Shown here piece after piece: positions 1 through 7,476 of a stretch of 15,672 nt of DNA. The DNA comes from DATKLX01 sp035542155 (lineage in GTDB: Bacteria; Chloroflexota; Anaerolineae; Anaerolineales; Anaerolineaceae): positions 1-15,672 of the forward strand of contig DATKLX010000154.1 of assembly GCA_035542155.1 (NCBI GenBank), given 5' to 3'. The position numbers and the translations under genes are program-made. Position 1 is the stretch's first letter, and the number at the start of each line of letters is the position of its first letter. The notes under the pieces were generated by a model. The model was given only the letters and a program-made list of their open reading frames with translations. It was not told where the DNA came from and ran no database searches.

Positions 1-392
1 GGGGGTACAAAACCTGGTCCGGAATGACCAGCGGTTTGATGGTGGCCGGGGTGGGTGTGGCTTAGCTCACCAGCCTGTTTCATGGAGGAAAACTGCCTGG
101 GCGATTTTGCTAAATTCGCCTACCATTTTTGGGACAGACACTTACTAAATCCCCAATTGACCTGAAATCCCTTTTCTCTTACAATGACTTTTACAATGCG
201 TTATATGAATCCCTGCCCTGAGTACGCTGGCCTCTTCCGGCCGGACCACGATCCCCCCCATTGGTGATCCCTACGACCCCGGGTGGATCTCCCCCTCTTT
301 CCAGCCCAATGCTTTCTTTTTTCGCCAGCCGATCCGCAGGCAGATTATGTTCGCTTCCGAATGCTTTCTAGGTTAGACTGGAGACCTGAAAA
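1..392. other. Unassigned left-edge segment and kamA leader
   Basis: No gene could be supported in these 392 bases. One plus frame is open from base 3 to a TAG at 63-65 and ends in a hydrophobic peptide (MTSGLMVAGVGVA). A second is open from base 2 to about 145. Either could be the tail of a gene lying outside the window, but neither is recognisable. Bases 14-19 and 26-31 form a 6-bp inverted repeat. The string TTTTTGGGACAGACAC near 126-141 resembles, from memory, sequences flanking REP-associated transposase genes, which is a weak hint of a mobile-element remnant. Bases 186-392 would be the untranslated leader of the aminomutase gene if the promoter at 157-185 is used. I see no known riboswitch in it. 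Confidence 0.4.
157..185 (+). promoter_or_regulatory. Predicted sigma-70 promoter for kamA
   Basis: TTGACC (157-162) and TACAAT (180-185) are separated by exactly 17 bp, each matching five of six consensus bases. Transcription would begin near 192, leaving a leader of about 200 nt before the kamA start codon. A second TTACAATG copy follows 12 bp downstream (191-198). Assignment rests only on the sequence match. Confidence 0.55.
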
Positions 393-1733
393 ATGGCCAA
401 TACCCCGTTCACTTCCCGGCGCGCCCCCGCGTACGCGGACGTCCCGGATGAAAAATGGAATGACTGGCGCTGGCAGCTCAGCCACCGCCTGAATACCGTC
501 GAGGACTTCGAGAAAGTCCTCCCGTTGACCGAGAGCGAGAAAAAAGCGCTCGACACCCCCGGCCTCTTCCGCGTCGACATCACCCCCTACTTCATCTCTC
601 TGATTCGACCCGAAGACCCGGACGACCCGATCCGCAAGCAGATCGTCCCCACCGACGCCGAAATCACCCCCTTTACCGGCATGATGGAGGATTCGCTGGC
701 GGAAGATCGCCACTCGCCGGTGCCCGGGCTGGTCCACCGCTATCCCGACCGGGTGCTGATGCTCGTCACCACCCAGTGCGCCTCCTACTGCCGCTACTGC
801 ACCCGCTCGCGCATCGTCGGCGACCCCTCCGCCACCTTCTCGCGCGCCGAGTTCGAGCTGCAGATCGAATACCTCAAGCGCACCCCCCAGGTGCGAGACG
901 TGCTCCTCTCCGGCGGCGACCCGCTGGTGCTCAAGCCAGCCCTGCTCGAAGAGCTCCTCGGCCGGCTGCGCGAGATCCCGCACATCGAGATCATCCGCAT
1001 CGGCTCGCGGGTGCCGGTCTTCATGCCCATGCGCGTCACCCAGGAGCTTTGTGATGTTTTAGCCAGGTTCCACCCGCTGTGGCTGAACATCCACGTCAAT
1101 CACCCCAACGAGATCACCAGCGAGCTGGCCGATGCCTGCGACCGGATGAGCCGGGCCGGCATCCCGCTTGGCAACCAGTCGGTGTTGCTGGCGGGGGTCA
1201 ACGACTGCCCCCACATCCAGCGCCAGCTCGTCCAGGACCTGGTGCGCATCCGCGTCCGCCCCTACTACCTCTACCAGTGCGACCTGGTCGAGGGGGCCGG
1301 CCACTTCCGCACCCCGGTCGCCAAGGGTTTCGAGATCATGGAAGCGCTGCGCGGGCACACCTCGGGCTACGCCGTGCCGACCTACATGATCGACGCCCCG
1401 GGCGGCGGCGGGAAGATCCCCGTCGGGCCCAATTACCTGATCAGCATGTCCGACCACAAGATCGTTCTGCGCAACTACGAGGGCTTCATCACCACCTACG
1501 AAGAGCCCATCGATTACAAGCCCCACGATCCCAGGACCTGCCCCTACTGCCAGAACAAGCGCGTCGAGCCGGGGCAGAGCGGCGTCTTCGGCCTGCTGGA
1601 CGGCGAAGAGATGTTCATCAAGCCCGAGGGCTTCGACGAGCTGCACCACCGCGGCGGTGGGCAGCACCGCCTCCGCACCGGCCAGGAAAAGAAATGGAAG
1701 CCGCTGGGCATTGGGTCAGGAGAGGAGATATAA
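393..1733 (+). CDS. kamA: Lysine 2,3-aminomutase (radical SAM, KamA/AblA family)
   Basis: The 446-residue product should interconvert L-alpha-lysine and L-beta-lysine in the cytoplasm using a 4Fe-4S cluster, S-adenosylmethionine and PLP. The radical-SAM cluster motif CxxxCxxC is at C129, C133 and C136. The GGDP motif is at 174-177. The PLP lysine is K341 in the PGGGGK motif. D297 (QCDLVEG) and D334 (IDAPGGGG) correspond to the two aspartates that hold the substrate amino group in clostridial lysine 2,3-aminomutase, which argues for lysine rather than glutamate or arginine. C272 and the CPYC pair at C383/C386 match the inter-subunit zinc site, with one fewer cysteine than I recall in the clostridial enzyme. 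The ATG is preceded by GGAG at about 9 nt. No beta-lysine acetyltransferase (ablB) is adjacent, so osmolyte synthesis versus lysine catabolism is undecided. An aldo/keto reductase follows 2 nt downstream. Confidence 0.93.
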   Translation: MANTPFTSRRAPAYADVPDEKWNDWRWQLSHRLNTVEDFEKVLPLTESEKKALDTPGLFRVDITPYFISLIRPEDPDDPIRKQIVPTDAEITPFTGMMEDSLAEDRHSPVPGLVHRYPDRVLMLVTTQCASYCRYCTRSRIVGDPSATFSRAEFELQIEYLKRTPQVRDVLLSGGDPLVLKPALLEELLGRLREIPHIEIIRIGSRVPVFMPMRVTQELCDVLARFHPLWLNIHVNHPNEITSELADACDRMSRAGIPLGNQSVLLAGVNDCPHIQRQLVQDLVRIRVRPYYLYQCDLVEGAGHFRTPVAKGFEIMEALRGHTSGYAVPTYMIDAPGGGGKIPVGPNYLISMSDHKIVLRNYEGFITTYEEPIDYKPHDPRTCPYCQNKRVEPGQSGVFGLLDGEEMFIKPEGFDELHHRGGGQHRLRTGQEKKWKPLGIGSGEEI

Positions 1734-1735
1734 GT

Positions 1736-2692
1736 ATGCACTACCGCCGTCTCGGCAGATCCGGATTGAAGGTCAGCGAGATTTCGCTGGGGGCCTGGGT
1801 GACGTTTGGCGCGCAGATCGACGAGAGCTGCGCCATCGACCTGGTCCACGAGGCCTACGACCAGGGGGTCAATTTCTTCGATAACGCCGACGTCTACGCC
1901 AATGGCCAGGCCGAGATCGTGATGGGCAAGGCGATCCGCGACCTGCCGCGGGAGGGGTTGGTCCTGTCGAGCAAGGTCTTCTGGCCGACGATGCCCGGCC
2001 CGAACGGGCGCGGCCTGTCGCGCAAGCACATCCAGGAGTCACTCCACGCTTCGCTGAAGCGCATGGGCAGCGAGTATTTCGACCTGTACTTCTGCCACCG
2101 CTACGACCCCGACACCCCGATCGAGGAGGTGGCCCGCACGATGGACGACCTGGTCCACCAGGGGAAGATCCTCTATTGGGGCACCTCCGAGTGGCAGGGG
2201 ATGCAGGTCGCCCAATCGCTGGGTATCTCTCGCCAGGACAACCTCATCCCGCAAAGCGTGGAGCAGCCGGAGTACAACCTGTTCCACCGCGAGCGGGTGG
2301 AAGAAGAACTAGCCCCACTGTGCAAGGAATACGGCCTGGGCCTGACCACCTTCAGCCCGCTCTACAACGGCATCCTTTCCGGAAAGTACAACGAGGGCAT
2401 CCCCCGGGGCAGCCGGGCCACGCTGGATGGAATGACCTGGGTCCAGGACGATATTACCCCCGAGCGGATCCGCGCCGTCCGTGGGCTGACCCAGATCGCC
2501 GTCGAGATGGGGCTGACGACCGCTCAACTGGCCATCGCCTGGATCCTGCGCCGCAAAGAGGTGAGCAGCGTGATCACCGGCGCGACGCGCAGCGAGCAGC
2601 TCGACGAGAACCTCCTGGCCGCCGAGGCCAAGGACAGGCTCACCGAGGACGTCCTCGACCGGATCGATAAGGTATTTGACATTCGGGAATAG
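1736..2692 (+). CDS. Aldo/keto reductase, Kv-beta/YghZ-like (AKR6-type)
   Basis: A 318-residue NADPH-dependent oxidoreductase with a TIM-barrel fold. The catalytic tetrad is visible as D49 and Y54 (FFDNADVY), K80 (LSSK) and H121 (FCHR). The segment GLSRKHIQESLHASLKRM, the later STEW-like GTSEWQG and the C-terminal SSVITGATRSEQLDENL are typical of the branch that includes potassium-channel beta subunits and E. coli YghZ. Its physiological carbonyl substrate cannot be read from sequence. The start was placed at the ATG 2 nt after the kamA stop because it has a strong AGGAGAGGAG ribosome site 8 nt upstream and begins with the family N-terminus MHYRRLGRSG. The reading frame is open further upstream, but that portion is only a shadow of kamA. 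The spacing implies co-transcription and probably translational coupling with kamA. A shared pathway is possible but unproven. Confidence 0.9.
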   Translation: MHYRRLGRSGLKVSEISLGAWVTFGAQIDESCAIDLVHEAYDQGVNFFDNADVYANGQAEIVMGKAIRDLPREGLVLSSKVFWPTMPGPNGRGLSRKHIQESLHASLKRMGSEYFDLYFCHRYDPDTPIEEVARTMDDLVHQGKILYWGTSEWQGMQVAQSLGISRQDNLIPQSVEQPEYNLFHRERVEEELAPLCKEYGLGLTTFSPLYNGILSGKYNEGIPRGSRATLDGMTWVQDDITPERIRAVRGLTQIAVEMGLTTAQLAIAWILRRKEVSSVITGATRSEQLDENLLAAEAKDRLTEDVLDRIDKVFDIRE

Positions 2693-2703
2693 TTCCGATG
2701 GAA

Positions 2704-2808
2704 GGGCGTAGGGGCAGACCTGTGTGTCCGCCCGGTCCTAGCCCAGACGAAAATTGAATCAACATCTGGCCGCAGAGCGGGTCGCCACATCGATCGACCC
2801 CTACGGTC
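2704..2808. repeat. Inverted-repeat intergenic element between convergent genes
   Basis: CGTAGGGG (2707-2714) is repeated inverted as CCCCTACG (2798-2805), bracketing about 83 bp. Within it GGGCAGAC and GTCCGCCC form a second near-perfect hairpin (one mismatch) just inside the left arm. It sits in the only spacer between the plus-strand reductase and the minus-strand permease, neither of which has a clear U-tract terminator, so it may end or insulate convergent transcripts. Similar GTAGGGGC-type intergenic repeats are, from memory, frequent in Chloroflexota genomes; copy number cannot be checked here. Confidence 0.45.
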
Positions 2809-2841
2809 GATGAGGGAGGCGAATCCTCTGGCTTCGCTTCG

Positions 2842-3837
2842 TTACAGGTCAGGTTCGGGTTTGGGAGGAATGTTTCCTGTCGCGGAAACCCGCGGCCTTC
2901 CCCCCTCAAAGATGCGCAGGAAGACCACGCCGGCCATGATCAGCGCTGCACCGGCGACCTGCTGGAGCGTGAGCCGCTCGCCGAGGAGAAAATACGCGAA
3001 CAGGGCGGTGAAAGCAGGCTCGAGGGTCACGATCAGATTGGCGACGCTGGAAGGCAGAAAAGTCAGGCTGACGTTATACAGGCCATAGCCGGCCAGAGTC
3101 GGCACCGCGGCGAGGAGGAGCAGCACCCCCCACCCCGCCCAGGCGTTCCCCAGCCAGAGGAGATCCCTGGGGCGGGCCGCCGCTCCCGGCAAAACTCCCC
3201 CGGGAAGCAGGTTGAAGATCAAGAGAATAACAGAAGCAATGGCAAAGGTATACAGCAGCGTGGTCCAGGGGTTCAGTCCGCGCAGCGAAGCCTGGCGGCC
3301 CAACAGCGTGTAGGCCGCATAGCATAGCCCGGTCAACGCTCCAGCCAGGATGCCAAAGAAACTGATATTGACCCCCGTCGCCCGGGCCGCCGGATTGAGC
3401 ACACCGGCGACCAGGACGCACCCGCCAATGCTCAACCCAACGGCGAGGATTTTTACCCAATCCAGCCTCTCTTTGAGGACCAGCCAGCCCAGCAGGGCGG
3501 TGAAGGCCGCCGAAGAATATGCCAGCACCGTGGCCACAGCCGCGCCGTTCAGCGTGACCGAGAGGGTCCAGATCGAATTGAAGGTGGCCAGGACCAGGCC
3601 GTACCTGCCAAGGTACGCCAGGTGACTGCGCTCCACCCTCACCAACCGCGGGCAGACCAGGGCAAGGATGGGCAGCAGGCTGAGTGCCACGAAGACGTCC
3701 CGCCAGAAAGCCAGCACCAGCGCGGGGATCCCGTACGTCTGGGTGAGATGGCGGATGAAGATCGCCGTGGTCGAGAGGAAGACAGCGGCGACCAGCGCGA
3801 TCGGATATCCGCGGGAAAAGGAGGAGCGTTCGTTCAT
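2842..3837 (-). CDS. EamA/DMT-superfamily permease (RhaT/YdcZ-like)
   Basis: A 331-residue inner-membrane protein with two tandem EamA halves and about ten predicted hydrophobic helices. The first half ends around residues 120-142 with LKERLDWVKILAVGLSIGG. The second ends around 285-312 with the matching LLGERLTLQQVAGAALIM. This internal duplication with a GER/KER helix pair is the hallmark of drug/metabolite transporters. Members move amino acids, nucleotide precursors or other small metabolites; the substrate here is unknown. The C-terminal 20 residues are proline- and arginine-containing and probably cytosolic. The ATG at 3837 has no good Shine-Dalgarno sequence, and a TATAAT lies only 10 bp upstream, so the message may be nearly leaderless. 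The gene is transcribed alone, convergent with the kamA unit, and lies beyond the cheW terminator. Confidence 0.88.
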   Translation of the reverse strand: MNERSSFSRGYPIALVAAVFLSTTAIFIRHLTQTYGIPALVLAFWRDVFVALSLLPILALVCPRLVRVERSHLAYLGRYGLVLATFNSIWTLSVTLNGAAVATVLAYSSAAFTALLGWLVLKERLDWVKILAVGLSIGGCVLVAGVLNPAARATGVNISFFGILAGALTGLCYAAYTLLGRQASLRGLNPWTTLLYTFAIASVILLIFNLLPGGVLPGAAARPRDLLWLGNAWAGWGVLLLLAAVPTLAGYGLYNVSLTFLPSSVANLIVTLEPAFTALFAYFLLGERLTLQQVAGAALIMAGVVFLRIFEGGRPRVSATGNIPPKPEPDL

Positions 3838-3847
3838 GGGCTGCTCA

Positions 3848-3853
3848 ATTATA
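3848..3853 (-). promoter_or_regulatory. Candidate -10 box for the permease gene
   Basis: Minus-strand TATAAT ends 10 bp before the ATG at 3837. No recognisable -35 box is present at 16-18 bp. Transcription would start about 4 nt ahead of the start codon, consistent with the missing ribosome site, but this is only an inference. Confidence 0.3.
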
Positions 3854-3872
3854 AAGCGAGAACCGGGATCCG

Positions 3873-3895
3873 CCTGTCCTGGCCGACAGGCCAGG
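3873..3895. repeat. Overlapping alternative hairpins
   Basis: CCTGGCC (3878-3884) pairs with GGCCAGG (3889-3895) over a 4-nt loop, while CCTGTC (3873-3878) pairs with GACAGG (3885-3890) over a 6-nt loop. The two stems share bases and cannot form together. They lie upstream of the permease promoter, downstream of the cheW terminator, with no T-run on either side. Confidence 0.4.
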
Positions 3896-3915
3896 GAGAA
3901 CCGTTAGAGCGCTTT

Positions 3916-3949
3916 AAAAAAAGGATTCTGTCATCAGGCAGAATCCTTT
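3916..3949 (-). terminator. Rho-independent terminator of cheW
   Basis: Read on the minus strand, AAAGGATTCTG, an 8-nt loop and CAGAATCCTTT form a perfect 11-bp stem that runs directly into seven T. It lies 33 bp past the cheW stop codon and would end the cheW message before the divergently placed permease promoter. Confidence 0.85.
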
Positions 3950-3982
3950 GCTACCGTTAATACCAGCTACCAGTAAGGGCAA

Positions 3983-4441
3983 TCAGGCGTTCGCAGGAGC
4001 CATGATCAGCTCCGTGCGCTCCTGGAGTGTCAGAACCCGGGCCAGGTCGAGCAGGATCACCAGGCGCTCGTTCATTTTGGCGATGCCCTGGATATACGAG
4101 GTATCCACCGAAGTCACCATGGGGGGCGGGGGCTCGATCGCCTCTTCCGGAACGCGCAGCACTTCTGAGACCGCATCCACGACCATGCCGACCTTGGTTC
4201 CCTCCATGTCGACGGTGACGATGCGGGTATCTTTGGTGGCTTCCTGGTGGATCAGGCCAAAGCGCTTGCGCAGATCGATCACCGGGAGAACGCTGCCGCG
4301 CAGGTTCGTCACCCCCTCGACAAATTCTGGCGATTGGGGCATGCGCGTGATGTTCTGCATTTTGATAATGCCCTCCACCGCGGCAATGTCCACCCCGAAA
4401 TGTTCGTTTGCCAGCTCAAACACAACCAGTTGGTGTACCAT
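3983..4441 (-). CDS. cheW: CheW-type chemotaxis scaffold protein
   Basis: A 152-residue CheW-domain protein, a cytoplasmic adaptor that links chemoreceptors to the CheA kinase through its two beta-barrel subdomains. The hallmark NLRGSVLPVIDL is at residues 46-57. The second subdomain follows with VGMVVDAVSEVLRVP (84-98) and the terminal strand GIAKMNERLVILLDL (119-133). There are no extra domains, so this is a plain CheW and not a CheV or CheA. The frame is open to a GTG at 4459, and an ATG lies at 4450. I chose the ATG at 4441 because AAGGA stands 8 nt upstream and the family N-terminus VHQLVVFELAN begins there. It stands alone between pheT and a permease with terminators on both sides. No cheA, receptor or flagellar gene is in the window, so its partners must be elsewhere. 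Confidence 0.9.
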   Translation of the reverse strand: MVHQLVVFELANEHFGVDIAAVEGIIKMQNITRMPQSPEFVEGVTNLRGSVLPVIDLRKRFGLIHQEATKDTRIVTVDMEGTKVGMVVDAVSEVLRVPEEAIEPPPPMVTSVDTSYIQGIAKMNERLVILLDLARVLTLQERTELIMAPANA

Positions 4442-4562
4442 AGGATCCATCCTTTTCACTGCTATTTGCGAGTGTTATTTTCTTGTATGTATCCTACCTG
4501 AACCGGGATTCAGTTGCCATAAAAGAAACTGAAAATAGAGATAAATTGCTCATAAAGAACAT

Positions 4563-4592
4563 AAAAGGAGCCCGAAGAAAATTCTCGGGCTC
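4563..4592 (-). terminator. Terminator of pheT
   Basis: On the minus strand GAGCCCGA and TCGGGCTC form an 8-bp GC-rich stem over a 9-nt loop, followed after CC by four T. It begins 11 bp past the pheT stop codon. The short T-run makes it a moderate terminator, so some read-through toward cheW is possible. Confidence 0.7.
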
Positions 4593-4603
4593 GGATGGTT
4601 TTA

Positions 4604-7141
4604 TTAGCTCCTCAGCTTCGCGCCGATCTCCTGGTCCAGGCGGCGGATGATCTTCTGCCGCACCTGGGCGACTTCGCTGTCGGTCAGAGTGCGGTCGAGG
4701 GCCTGGTAGGTCAGGCTGTAGGCCAGGCTCTTCTTGCCCTCGCCGATCTGCGCGCTGCGGTACACGTCGAACAGGCGCAGGTCGACCAGGAGCCGGCCGC
4801 CAGCTCTGCGGATCACCTCGGCCACCTGCCCGGCGGGGAGAGCTTCGTCGACGACGACCGCCAGGTCCTCGAGCACGGGCGGGAAGGCCGCCACCGGCTG
4901 CACATCGTAGCGGTCGGGGATCGCCTCGATGATCGCCTGCACGTCCAGATCCGCGGCCAGGACCGGCGCGGCGGGTAGATCGAAATGCTCGCGGACGAGG
5001 GGATGGATCTCGCCCATCATCCCAATCGGGCGCTCGCCCAGGGATAGGGCGGCGGATTTCCCCGGGTGAAACGAGGAATGCTCGCCCGGCTCGTAACGCA
5101 CGTCCTCGATGTGCAGGCCAGCGAACAATCCTTCCAGAATACCTTTCAAATCGAAGAAATCCATCGGTCCGCTAGCGGTGTTTTGCCAGCCGGCCAGTTC
5201 CCGCGCCCCCGCCAGGACGATGGCCAGGCGCAGCGGCTCGTCAGGGAGGATCTGATCCTCATTCACCTGGTAGACCGGGGCGATCTCGAAGATGGCGATG
5301 CGCTCCTGCAGCCGGGCGTTGCGTTCGACGATTTCCATCTGGCTGGCGAGCAGGCTGTGGCGCATCACCACCCGGTCGCTGGCGATCGGGTTGGCCAGGC
5401 GCACGTAGGGCTGGTCGTCGGCGGTTGCTTCCTCAGGAAGAAGGCGGTCCTCCCGTTCGGGCGTGGTCAGCCGGTAGGTGGCCGTCTCCTGCAGCCCCAG
5501 GCCAACCAGCAGGTCGCGGATCTGCTCCTCGCGCTCCAGCGCGCGGTTGCCGCGCTGCGGGGGCAGCTCGTCGCCCAGACGGGTCTCGGGGATACGGTCG
5601 TAGCCGTAGATCCGCGCCACCTCCTCCATCAGGTCGGCCATGCCGATCACCCCAGTGCCGATATCCAGGCGGTGGTCGGGGGTTTTAGCGCGGACGGTCT
5701 CGCCGTCCACCGCCACCTCGAAATCCAGGCGGCTCAAAATCTCGGCGATCTGATCCGCGGGGAGATCGATCCCCAGCCAGCGCCTAGCATCCGCCGGGGT
5801 GACCTCCACCACGGGGTCCACCGCGGGGAGCGGGTACTCGTCGACCATCCCGGCCGCCACCTCGCCGCCGGCCCACTGCCGCATCAGCTCGAGCCCGCGC
5901 CGCACGCCGCGTGGCGCCATGGCAGGGTGGACGCCGCGCGAGAAACGGTAGGCCGCTTCCGACATCAGCTTCTGGGTCTGGGCCGTGCGGCGAATATTGA
6001 TGAAGTTCCACGCCGCCCCCTCCAGTAAGATGGTCCGCGTGTCCTCGCTCACCTCCGACTCGGCCCCGCCCATCACCCCCGCAATCGAGAGCGGCCCGGC
6101 CGTATCGCAGACCATGACGGTGAAGTCGTTCAGCGCCCGGTCAACCCCATCCAGGGTGGTCAGGCGCTCCCCCGGTTCGGCGGTGCGGGTAATGATGCTG
6201 GGCGCTGATCCGCCTGCCCGCCTGGCGAGGATGTCGTAATCGAAGGCATGCAGCGGCTCGCCGATCTCGAGCATGGCGTAATTGGTCGCGTCGACGATGT
6301 TGTTGATCGGGCGCATACCGGCCAGGCGCAGGCGCAACTGGACGCGGTACGGGCTGGGGCGGATCTGGATGTCACGGATCAGGCCGAGGACGAAGCGCGG
6401 GTTGAGCTCCGGGTTGCGGATCTCGATCGACGCTTTCCCGGCGATCGAAGGCCCGTTGGCGATCAAGGGGATGGTATCGCCGGTCTTTTTCAGCGGCTCG
6501 CCGGTCAGCGCCGACACCTCGCGTGCCACTCCCAGGATGTTCAGGTCGCGGGCGAGGTTGGGGGTGATGGCGATCTCGAACACCGCGTCGCCGAGATAAT
6601 CGACCAGCGGCATGCCGGTCGGCGCGTCGTCGTCGAGGATGATCACACCCTCATGCTCGTCAGAGATGCCCAGCTCCTTCTCGGAGCAGACCATCGAATA
6701 CGAGTCCACCCCGCGGATCTTGGCCCGCTTGAGGGTGGTCAGCACCTGGCCCGGCTGGTGGCCGTCGTAGATCTGCGCGCCTTCTTTGGCGTACGCGACC
6801 TTGAGCGGCCGTTCGAGCAAGCCCTGTCCCTTGTAAGGGAACAGGTTCGGCGCGCCGGTCAGGACGATGTGCTCTTGCTGGCCATCGTCCAGCCGGCAGA
6901 GCACCAGGCGGTCGGCGTTGGGATGGGGCATCACCTCGCTGATCGCGGCGACAACGATTTTCTCCGGGTCCCAGGACAGGCCCTGGAGGCTGAACTCCGA
7001 ATACCCATCCTGCGGCGCCGGCAGCCCGACGAGCTGGATCCCCTCCACCTCCAACCCCGCCAGCGTCAACCGCGACGCCAGTTCGATGAGAGGGATTTTG
7101 ATGTCAACGAATTCTTTCAGCCAGGACAAAGGGACTTTCAT
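4604..7141 (-). CDS. pheT: Phenylalanine-tRNA ligase beta subunit
   Basis: An 845-residue beta subunit of the (alpha-beta)2 phenylalanyl-tRNA synthetase, which charges tRNA-Phe in the cytoplasm. Visible in order: the short N-terminal PheT signature (MKVPLSWLKEFVDI), an EMAP-type tRNA-binding OB fold at about 61-172 (MPHPNADRLVLCRLDDG), the conserved MVCSEKELGISDEHEG near 150-165, the B3/B4 editing domain at about 235-405, B5 (about 440-520), the catalytic-like core with VVMRHSLLASQMEIV, and a C-terminal FDX-ACB anticodon-binding domain of roughly 95 residues (FPPVLEDLAVVV). It is some 50 residues longer than the E. coli protein without an obvious extra domain. AGGAG lies 10 nt before the ATG. 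It is the distal gene of a T-box-controlled pheS-pheT unit, but the two genes are unusually far apart because a decayed gene lies between them. Confidence 0.96.
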   Translation of the reverse strand: MKVPLSWLKEFVDIKIPLIELASRLTLAGLEVEGIQLVGLPAPQDGYSEFSLQGLSWDPEKIVVAAISEVMPHPNADRLVLCRLDDGQQEHIVLTGAPNLFPYKGQGLLERPLKVAYAKEGAQIYDGHQPGQVLTTLKRAKIRGVDSYSMVCSEKELGISDEHEGVIILDDDAPTGMPLVDYLGDAVFEIAITPNLARDLNILGVAREVSALTGEPLKKTGDTIPLIANGPSIAGKASIEIRNPELNPRFVLGLIRDIQIRPSPYRVQLRLRLAGMRPINNIVDATNYAMLEIGEPLHAFDYDILARRAGGSAPSIITRTAEPGERLTTLDGVDRALNDFTVMVCDTAGPLSIAGVMGGAESEVSEDTRTILLEGAAWNFINIRRTAQTQKLMSEAAYRFSRGVHPAMAPRGVRRGLELMRQWAGGEVAAGMVDEYPLPAVDPVVEVTPADARRWLGIDLPADQIAEILSRLDFEVAVDGETVRAKTPDHRLDIGTGVIGMADLMEEVARIYGYDRIPETRLGDELPPQRGNRALEREEQIRDLLVGLGLQETATYRLTTPEREDRLLPEEATADDQPYVRLANPIASDRVVMRHSLLASQMEIVERNARLQERIAIFEIAPVYQVNEDQILPDEPLRLAIVLAGARELAGWQNTASGPMDFFDLKGILEGLFAGLHIEDVRYEPGEHSSFHPGKSAALSLGERPIGMMGEIHPLVREHFDLPAAPVLAADLDVQAIIEAIPDRYDVQPVAAFPPVLEDLAVVVDEALPAGQVAEVIRRAGGRLLVDLRLFDVYRSAQIGEGKKSLAYSLTYQALDRTLTDSEVAQVRQKIIRRLDQEIGAKLRS

Positions 7142-7162
7142 AGGAATGCGACTCCTAAAAAA

Positions 7163-7476
7163 TTAATCTAAATCAGGGGAAGAGAACAGAGAACGGAGAG
7201 CGGGATGGTCAGAAAGATCGATCGGTTCGAGAGAATAATTGCCTTTTTCTTCACGCAATAAACCTGGAGCGCCAGGTTCATTTGCGCCAATTTTGCTTCT
7301 TTTTAGATAACCGATATAACCATTGATCATTCGATCGATCTCATTTCCAGCCTCGGTTAAAGTTCGATATAGGTCACCAGGGATAAAACCCAGTTCAAAA
7401 GCCAGCCGAAGGTGGCTCAACGTTTCCTATTGGCTTTCCACCATACTTCAAGCTTTTCCAACCCCTGAGTAGTCAT
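7163..7476 (-). pseudogene. Four-helix-bundle (S23/IVP) protein gene with internal deletion
   Basis: Two adjacent frames together look like the two ends of a four-helix-bundle protein of the 23S rRNA intervening-sequence family. The first (7476 to 7417) starts with ATG, reads MTTQGLEKLEVWWKA and then stops after NRKR. The second continues in another frame from about 7426 to 7163 as ETLSHLRLAFELGFIPGDL, then helix 4 (EIDRMINGYIGYLKRSK) and the familiar NEPGAP tail. In intact relatives, as I recall them, roughly 50-60 residues separate these two segments. Here they abut near 7427, so the middle, with helix 2 and the N-terminal part of helix 3, is gone. A TTG at 7420 overlaps the first stop (TTGA), so re-initiation to give an 85-residue fragment is conceivable. 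The segment is AT-richer than its neighbours and lies between pheS and pheT. Confidence 0.7.

Noticed and set aside
186..392. Lysine riboswitch in the kamA leader
   Set aside because: I could not find the conserved five-helix core elements or a terminator; the leader is merely long.
345..983. Minus-strand frame of 212 codons over kamA
   Set aside because: Antisense of the aminomutase, which has all its catalytic residues.
1079..1735. Upstream extension of the aldo/keto reductase frame over kamA
   Set aside because: It overlaps kamA in another frame, has no family similarity, and the ATG at 1736 has a strong ribosome site and the correct N-terminus.
6248..7171. Plus-strand frame of 307 codons over pheT
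   Set aside because: Antisense shadow of the pheT N-terminal half with low-complexity composition.
7163..7476. Accessory gene (Avd-like) of a diversity-generating retroelement
   Set aside because: Avd has the same fold, but there is no reverse transcriptase, template repeat or variable repeat in the window, and the gene is broken.
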